From JBBRFH01 sp038224615 (GTDB lineage Bacteria; Planctomycetota; Phycisphaerae; Tepidisphaerales; Tepidisphaeraceae), in assembly GCA_038224615.1 (NCBI GenBank), contig JBBRFH010000113.1, positions 1 to 10,741 of the forward strand: a stretch of DNA of 10,741 bases, in the 5' to 3' direction. A model generated the notes under the pieces. The model was not told where the DNA came from. It saw nothing but the letters and a program-made list of their open reading frames with translations, and made no database searches. Every line of letters begins with the position of its first letter. Position 1 is the stretch's first letter. Below are positions 6,308 to 10,741 of this stretch, piece by piece. A program made the translations under genes and the position numbers.

Positions 6308-9010
6308 TTGTCCGTAGCCGCTCCAATCGTCGATCTCCGCGTGACGCCACAGGGGCATGCGCTGGTGGATGTGGCGGATGGGGCGCCGGCGGCGCTGGCG
6401 CGGGTTGCGGAGGAGTTCGCACAATCCACTGCCAATGGGCTGTTGTTTCTCGTCGGCGAGGCGCTGAAGGTTGACGTGCCGGTGGGGCTTTCGTTCGCGC
6501 GGGATTTCGCACGGCGTTATATCACGCGGTTGTGTCAGACGGCGGGCGCGGAGGTCCAGGCGATCGACCCGCCCGGGCCGGAGGATCTGGCGTTTGTCGC
6601 GATGGCAGCGCCGCCGATCGTCGGGGCGGAGTATCTGTCGGCCGACGTGCTTGGGGCGTGGTGGCGCGATGTCGATGCGCTGGCGCGCGGGCGCATCGCG
6701 CATGAGGCGGACGGGCTTAACGGGTTTCTCGAATCGTTGCATCCGTCGTGGCACGCGGTCGGGCGGGTGACGTTTCACCTTGCGGAGAACAAGCGCGACC
6801 CGGAACTGCCGTTCGCGTTCCTGGCGACGTACACCGTCGGCATCGCCGCCAATGGCAAGCCGCAGCATGTGCCGCTGTCGCGGGCGCTGCAGCAGTACTC
6901 GGATGCGAAGGACAAGCCGGCGCTGTTAAAGCTGCTTCAGCCGGTGAGCAACGCGACGGTTGCCAGCGCGTGGGCGAAGACGCTGGTCGAAAGCGGGCAG
7001 GTCTATCGGCCGCTGGCGTGGGAGCCGAAGCAGGCGTACCAATTTTTGTCGAACGTCCCGGCGCTCGAATCATCAGGGCTGACGGTGCGCGTGCCCGACT
7101 GGTGGCAGAAGCGCCAGGCGAGCCGGCCGATGGTCAGTGTGAAGGTCGGCAGCAAGCCGAAGAACACCCTCGGCATCGACGCGCTGCTGGACTTCAACGT
7201 CCAGGTCACGCTCGGCGATCATTCGCTCACCCAGGAAGAACTCGATCAGCTTCTCAATGCCACCGACCACCTCATCCAGATCCGCGGACAGTGGGTGGAG
7301 ATCGACAACGACCGGCTGGCGCAGGCGCTGCAACACTGGCGCAAGATCGAGCAGACGGCCGAGGACGGGATCAGCTTTGTCGAGGGCATGCGCCTGCTCT
7401 CGGGCATGCCGCGGCAGGTGGACGAAGCGAAGGACACGCCGATCGACCACGACTGGGTCGGCATCAAGCCCGGCGAATGGCTGGGCGAAACGCTGAAGCA
7501 GTTGCGCGAGCCGTCGGAGTCGCCGGCGCCTTCCACACTGCACGCGACGCTGCGGCCGTACCAGGCGAAGGGCGTCCAGTGGCTGCGGTTTATGACGCAA
7601 CTGCAACTCGGGGCGTGCCTGGCGGACGACATGGGGCTGGGGAAGACGGTGCAGGTGATTGCGCTGCTGTTGCACCTTCGCGTCAGCCATGATCCGGCCC
7701 GTCCCGTTCCGGGGGACCAGAGGGCGTCGTTGCTTGTTGTTCCCGCTTCGCTGATTCCGAATTGGCGGGCGGAGTTGGCGCGGTTCGCGCCGTCGCTCAG
7801 CGCATTCGTGGCGCATTCGTCCGAAGCCGACGTGAACGATCCGAAACTTGCGGATCAGTTCGATCGGCACGACCTGGTCATCACGACCTACACGATGCTG
7901 GCGCGGCTCGATGCGCTGCGCGAGCATCAATGGCGCCTCGTGGTGCTTGACGAGGCGCAGGCGATCAAGAACGCCGGCGCCCGGCAGTCCAAGGCCGCCA
8001 AGCAGATCAAGGCCGACATGCGGGTTGCGCTCTCGGGCACGCCGATCGAGAACCGCTTGTCCGATCTCTGGTCGTTGTTCGACTTCCTCAATCCCGGCCT
8101 GCTCGGGTCGGCCAAGGCGTTTGCGGGGTATGCGAAGAAAGCGAACGAGAACGATTCGCGCGACCGCTACGTCGCGCTGCGCCGGCTGGTGCAGCCGTAC
8201 ATCTTGAGAAGGATGAAGACCGACCGCTCGATCATCGCCGACCTGCCGGATAAGACCGAGATGAAATCGTTCTGCACACTGAGCAAGCAGCAGGCGAAGA
8301 TTTATCAGCAGGCCGTCGACCGGATGACGCGCGAACTGGACGAAATGTCCGAGGGCATCCAACGCCGCGGGCTGGTGCTGGCGTACCTGATGCGGTTCAA
8401 GCAGATCTGCAATCACCCGGCACAGTTTCTCGGCGATGGCGATTTCGACGCGCAGCTCAGCGGCAAGTTCGGGCGGCTTGGGGAGATCTGTGAAGAACTC
8501 GCCGAGCGGCAGCAGCGGGTGCTGGTCTTCACGCAGTTCCGCGAGATGACCGACCCGATCGCGGCGTACCTGGCGACGGTGTTCAGGCGGCCGGGCCTCG
8601 TGCTGCACGGGAGCACCGCCATCAAGCAGCGCAAGACAATGGTCGAGCAGTTTCAGCGCGACGACGGCCCGCCGTTTTTTGTGCTGTCGATCAAGGCCGG
8701 TGGCACGGGCCTGAACCTGACCGCCGCCGCCAACGTCATCCATTTTGACCGCTGGTGGAACCCGGCGGTCGAGAACCAGGCGACCGACCGCGCCTTCCGC
8801 ATCGGCCAGAAGCAGAACGTGCTCGTACACAAGTTCATCTGCAAGGGCACCGTCGAAGAACGCATCGACGCGCTGATCGAAGAAAAAGTCGGCCTGTCGA
8901 CCGACATCCTGGGCGGCGAGCACGGGGCGGAAAAATTGTTGACGGAAATGAACGACCGCGATCTGCTAAACTTCGTGTCGCTGGATTTGCGACGCGCGAC
9001 GGATGCGTAG
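6308..9010 (+). CDS. SNF2-family DEAD/DEAH-box ATPase (bacterial SWI/SNF-type helicase)
   Basis: This is an ATP-driven DNA translocase of about 900 residues. Residues 1-280 form the N-terminal region typical of bacterial SNF2 proteins that pair with SWIM proteins (LPFAFLATYT, YRPLAWEPKQAYQFL, VRVPDWW). A bacterial SNF2-associated domain follows (about 287-400: LGIDALLDFNVQVTLGD, IRGQWVEID). The motor has Walker A DDMGLGKT with K446, DEAQ at 548-551, SGTP at 576-579, the second lobe VLVFTQFREM, GGTGLNLT from 798, and RWWNPAVENQATDRAFRIGQ with R831. All ATPase motifs are intact. Start TTG 6308 is chosen because TATAAT ends 7 bp upstream; ATG 6299 and ATG 6230 lie in frame but overlap or precede the promoter. 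The SWIM gene follows 98 bp downstream. The role in repair, transcription recycling or defence cannot be read from sequence. The Lys, Asp and Arg motifs argue for an active enzyme. Confidence 0.94.
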   Translation: MSVAAPIVDLRVTPQGHALVDVADGAPAALARVAEEFAQSTANGLLFLVGEALKVDVPVGLSFARDFARRYITRLCQTAGAEVQAIDPPGPEDLAFVAMAAPPIVGAEYLSADVLGAWWRDVDALARGRIAHEADGLNGFLESLHPSWHAVGRVTFHLAENKRDPELPFAFLATYTVGIAANGKPQHVPLSRALQQYSDAKDKPALLKLLQPVSNATVASAWAKTLVESGQVYRPLAWEPKQAYQFLSNVPALESSGLTVRVPDWWQKRQASRPMVSVKVGSKPKNTLGIDALLDFNVQVTLGDHSLTQEELDQLLNATDHLIQIRGQWVEIDNDRLAQALQHWRKIEQTAEDGISFVEGMRLLSGMPRQVDEAKDTPIDHDWVGIKPGEWLGETLKQLREPSESPAPSTLHATLRPYQAKGVQWLRFMTQLQLGACLADDMGLGKTVQVIALLLHLRVSHDPARPVPGDQRASLLVVPASLIPNWRAELARFAPSLSAFVAHSSEADVNDPKLADQFDRHDLVITTYTMLARLDALREHQWRLVVLDEAQAIKNAGARQSKAAKQIKADMRVALSGTPIENRLSDLWSLFDFLNPGLLGSAKAFAGYAKKANENDSRDRYVALRRLVQPYILRRMKTDRSIIADLPDKTEMKSFCTLSKQQAKIYQQAVDRMTRELDEMSEGIQRRGLVLAYLMRFKQICNHPAQFLGDGDFDAQLSGKFGRLGEICEELAERQQRVLVFTQFREMTDPIAAYLATVFRRPGLVLHGSTAIKQRKTMVEQFQRDDGPPFFVLSIKAGGTGLNLTAAANVIHFDRWWNPAVENQATDRAFRIGQKQNVLVHKFICKGTVEERIDALIEEKVGLSTDILGGEHGAEKLLTEMNDRDLLNFVSLDLRRATDA

Positions 9011-9017
9011 AAGAGAA

Positions 9018-9091
9018 GGAACCACAGATGACACAGATTGCACAGATTGGTTTCCGGCTTCATCTGTGAAATCGGTGAAATCGGTGGTTCC
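9018..9091. repeat. Dispersed-type hairpin repeat with CACAGATT units
   Basis: Outer arms GGAACCAC (9018-9025) and GTGGTTCC (9084-9091) are perfect inverted repeats. Inside, the left half carries CACAGATG, CACAGATT and CACAGATT, and the right half carries CATCTGTG followed by ATCGGTG units, giving an imperfect hairpin with arms of about 33 nt. Elements of this CACAGATT style are familiar as intergenic repeats in planctomycetes and related phyla. It fills most of the gap between the SNF2 and SWIM genes and may affect mRNA between them. Confidence 0.7.
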
Positions 9092-9108
9092 CGTTTCGGG
9101 CATGACAA

Positions 9109-9906
9109 ATGAGCTGGTTTTACAACCAACCTTATGTGAGCGTCGCCGCGAAGCGGGCCAAGGCGGCGCGCGAGGCGGAGAAGATGCGCAAGGCGGGGAA
9201 GCACGTTGCGCCGATCGTCATCGAAGGCCGCGAGATCGCGAAAACCTTCTGGGGCAAGGCGTGGTGCGATCACATCGAGCAGTTGAGTGATTTTGAATCG
9301 CGCCTCGCCAGGGGCAAGTCATACGCGCGCAACGGGTCGGTCGTTCATCTGGAGATCAAGCCGGGGCGCATCGAGGCGATCGTCGCCGGGACGAGGCCGT
9401 ACAAGATTGCCATCGACATCGACCCGCTTCCGCCCAAGCGATGGGCGTCGATCAAGGCGCAGTGCGCCGGCCGGGTTGGCTCGCTGGTCGAACTGCTGCA
9501 GGGAAAGCTGTCGGCGGAGGTGATGCGGGTGCTGATTGATCCGCAGAAGGGGATGTTCCCCGACGCCGACGATTTCCGGCTCGACTGCAACTGCCCCGAC
9601 TTCGCGCGCCTCTGCAAGCATCTTGCGGCGTGCCTGTACGGCGTCGGTTCGAGGCTGGATGAGTCGCCTGAACTGCTGTTCACCTTGCGCGGCGTCGATC
9701 ACCTTGAACTGCTCGCTCAGGTCGGTGCGGCTGCGTCGAAAATGCTGCGCGACGGGGACCGGTCGGGTTCGCCCACCGTCGCCGACGCAGATCTGGCGCA
9801 GATCTTCGGCATCGAACTCTCGCTGCAAACCCCACTCGCCTCAGCCGTGACCACCAAGCCCCGCAGGCGCAAGTCGGGCGTCAAGAACACAAAGAGATCG
9901 AGATAA
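9109..9906 (+). CDS. SWIM zinc-finger protein paired with the SNF2 ATPase
   Basis: This 265-residue protein carries a canonical SWIM zinc finger: C160-x-C162-x6-C169-x-H171, within LDCNCPDFARLCKHLAA. The N-terminal region has a Lys/Arg/Ala/Glu-rich helix (about 13-31) and the family block EIAKTFWGKAWCDHIEQL (about 42-59), then RLARGKSYARNGSV. SWIM fingers bind DNA or protein, and in bacteria this protein type is repeatedly found next to SNF2 ATPases. The pair probably works as a complex, with SWIM supplying a binding surface. The C-terminus is basic (KPRRRKSGVKNTKRSR) and ends inside a 15-bp tandem repeat. Start ATG 9109 begins the conserved MSWFYNQPYV; no Shine-Dalgarno or -10 box is evident, so it is probably co-transcribed with the SNF2 gene. 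Confidence 0.92.
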   Translation: MSWFYNQPYVSVAAKRAKAAREAEKMRKAGKHVAPIVIEGREIAKTFWGKAWCDHIEQLSDFESRLARGKSYARNGSVVHLEIKPGRIEAIVAGTRPYKIAIDIDPLPPKRWASIKAQCAGRVGSLVELLQGKLSAEVMRVLIDPQKGMFPDADDFRLDCNCPDFARLCKHLAACLYGVGSRLDESPELLFTLRGVDHLELLAQVGAAASKMLRDGDRSGSPTVADADLAQIFGIELSLQTPLASAVTTKPRRRKSGVKNTKRSR

Positions 9907-9968
9907 GCGAGATCGAGATAAGCGAGATCGAGATAAGCGGGATCAAGACAAGCGGGATCGAGATGAAC
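9894..9968 (+). repeat. 15-bp tandem repeat, five copies, overlapping the SWIM stop codon
   Basis: Copies 1-3 (9894-9908, 9909-9923, 9924-9938) are identical GAGATCGAGATAAGC. Copies 4 and 5 (9939-9953, 9954-9968) carry three substitutions each (copy 4 at units 2, 7 and 11; copy 5 at units 2, 12 and 15). The SWIM stop TAA (9904-9906) is supplied by copy 1. The unit length is a multiple of three, so expansion does not shift frames. It looks like a recently expanded minisatellite; there are no spacers, so it is not a CRISPR. Confidence 0.85.
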
Positions 9969-10008
9969 CGACGTGTTCTGCAGATGCTTCGTTGCCTGGA
10001 CCAAGCAC

Positions 10009-10024
10009 GCTCACTGAAGTGAGC
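10009..10024. repeat. Small inverted repeat between convergent SWIM and phoU genes
   Basis: GCTCACT (10009-10015) and AGTGAGC (10018-10024) are perfect 7-bp arms around GA. It lies in the 212-bp gap between convergent genes, where a bidirectional terminator would be expected, but there is no U tract on either side. Apart from the tandem repeat, nothing else is seen in this gap. Confidence 0.35.
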
Positions 10025-10118
10025 TTGACGATGGTGCCCGGCGCGGAGTGCGTTTTTCGCTTTCAACACACATCGGGTCGGCGCATTTTTCGGTGACTCT
10101 GTCGCGTATCCGTTCGGC

Positions 10119-10741
10119 TTACCCCGCATTGCGGTGGCGAATGATGTGACCGGACTGCACGTAGACGATGTCCTCGGCGATGTTGGTGCAGTGGTCGCCG
10201 ATGCGCTCGATGTTTTTGGCGATCGTCATCGTGCTCAGGTCGCGGTTGACGCGGTGGCCGTCGCTTTCCAGCAGGGTGAGCGTCTCCTGGACGATCTGCT
10301 GGTACAGCGCGTCGAGCACGTCGTCGGCCCGCAGCACTTGCTTGGCCTGGTCGATGTCGCTGAGATTGAACGCGTTGATCGTGTCACGCAGCATCTTGAC
10401 GACTGCGTTGCTCATCAGCCGCAGGTCGGTCGAGACAATGTAATCGCCCATCTTGGCCAAGAGCGGCACGCGCTGGGCGATGTTGACGGCGCAGTCGGCG
10501 ATGCGCTCGAAGTCGCCGTTCACCTTGATGATCGTCGTGATCATCCGCAGGTCGCTGGCGGCCGGCTGGTAGAGAGCGAGCAGGTCAATCGCCTGCTTCT
10601 CGATGTGTACTTCCTCTTCGTCGATGCGGTTGTCGAAGCTGATTGTTTCGCGGGCGAGTTTCTCGTCGAGGTTAACGACGGATTCAACGCTTTTCTCGAC
10701 GATGTCCTGCACCAGCGCCGTCATCCGCGCGACACGGCCGC
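10119..10741 (-). CDS. phoU: Phosphate signalling protein PhoU, 5' end cut by window edge
   Basis: PhoU is a cytoplasmic all-helical protein that links the Pst phosphate transporter to PhoR and represses the Pho response when phosphate is plentiful. The visible 206 residues contain both PhoU repeats with their metal-binding-type signatures, GDFERIADCAVNIAQR in the first and KNIERIGDHCTNIAEDIVYVQSG in the second, plus the typical ASDLRMITTIIKVNGD helix. The Met at 10724 is probably the internal Met of the first helix (RVARMTALVQD), because the frame stays open to the window edge and PhoU proteins usually have about 15-20 more residues. No pst genes are in view; they may lie upstream beyond the right edge. 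It converges on the SWIM gene. Confidence 0.93.
   Translation of the reverse strand, partial: GRVARMTALVQDIVEKSVESVVNLDEKLARETISFDNRIDEEEVHIEKQAIDLLALYQPAASDLRMITTIIKVNGDFERIADCAVNIAQRVPLLAKMGDYIVSTDLRLMSNAVVKMLRDTINAFNLSDIDQAKQVLRADDVLDALYQQIVQETLTLLESDGHRVNRDLSTMTIAKNIERIGDHCTNIAEDIVYVQSGHIIRHRNAG

Noticed and set aside
7073..8923. A 616-codon open frame on the minus strand
   Set aside because: It is antisense to the SNF2 ATPase, which has every motif intact; the composition is a GC-rich shadow.
9894..9968. CRISPR array
   Set aside because: The 15-bp units are directly adjacent with no spacers and there are no cas genes.
9717..10004. Minus-strand frame encoding a repeated LDLAY pentapeptide
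   Set aside because: It is a direct product of the 15-bp tandem repeat and lies antisense to the SWIM gene; no start signal or domain.

Overview
The window is GC-rich bacterial DNA, densely coding on both strands. A planctomycete, perhaps of the Phycisphaerae type, seems most likely. The reasons are a Uma2-family nuclease, a DUF971 protein, a CACAGATT-type dispersed intergenic repeat, a general shortage of Shine-Dalgarno sites, and several starts placed directly after a -10 box. This assignment is an inference from style; no rRNA or phylogenetic marker is present.

Layout from left to right. (1) On the minus strand, a DUF971 protein (1208-1534) is followed by a GAF-like/GGDEF protein that runs off the left edge just as an EAL domain would begin (1-1017). 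Its GGDEF motif is degenerate (SDDEF) but its RxxD inhibitory site is intact. (2) On the plus strand lies a two-component block: a PhoB-type response regulator (1684-2460), a Uma2 nuclease-fold protein (2518-3117), an unrecognised membrane-anchored coiled-coil protein (3156-3728) and a PhoR-type histidine kinase (3780-5231). (3) A noncoding stretch of about 430 bp (5232-5664) holds an AT-rich core flanked by six copies of a TGMTACA motif, plus hairpins. (4) On the minus strand is a toxin-antitoxin pair: an 81-aa antitoxin (5974-6219) overlapping by 14 bp a MazF/PemK-type toxin whose 3' end appears frameshifted. (5) Divergent from this, on the plus strand, are a 900-aa SNF2-family ATPase/helicase (6308-9010) and a SWIM zinc-finger protein (9109-9906), separated by a hairpin-forming dispersed repeat. 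(6) A five-copy 15-bp tandem repeat straddles the SWIM stop codon. (7) A PhoU protein on the minus strand (10119-10741) is cut by the right edge.

The regulator, the kinase and PhoU together suggest a phosphate-response locus, since PhoU is the known negative partner of PhoR and the Pst transporter. PhoU lies about 5 kb away and points the other way, and no Pst genes are visible. The SNF2 and SWIM proteins form a recurrent bacterial pair and probably act together on DNA.

The most striking pattern is promoter architecture. At least four genes (Uma2, kinase, antitoxin, SNF2) have a TATAAT-like hexamer exactly 7 bp before the start codon, and a fifth (the coiled-coil protein) has one 6 bp before. 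This predicts leaderless mRNAs, including ones starting at GTG and TTG. In contrast, the response regulator has a TTGACA box and a Shine-Dalgarno sequence.
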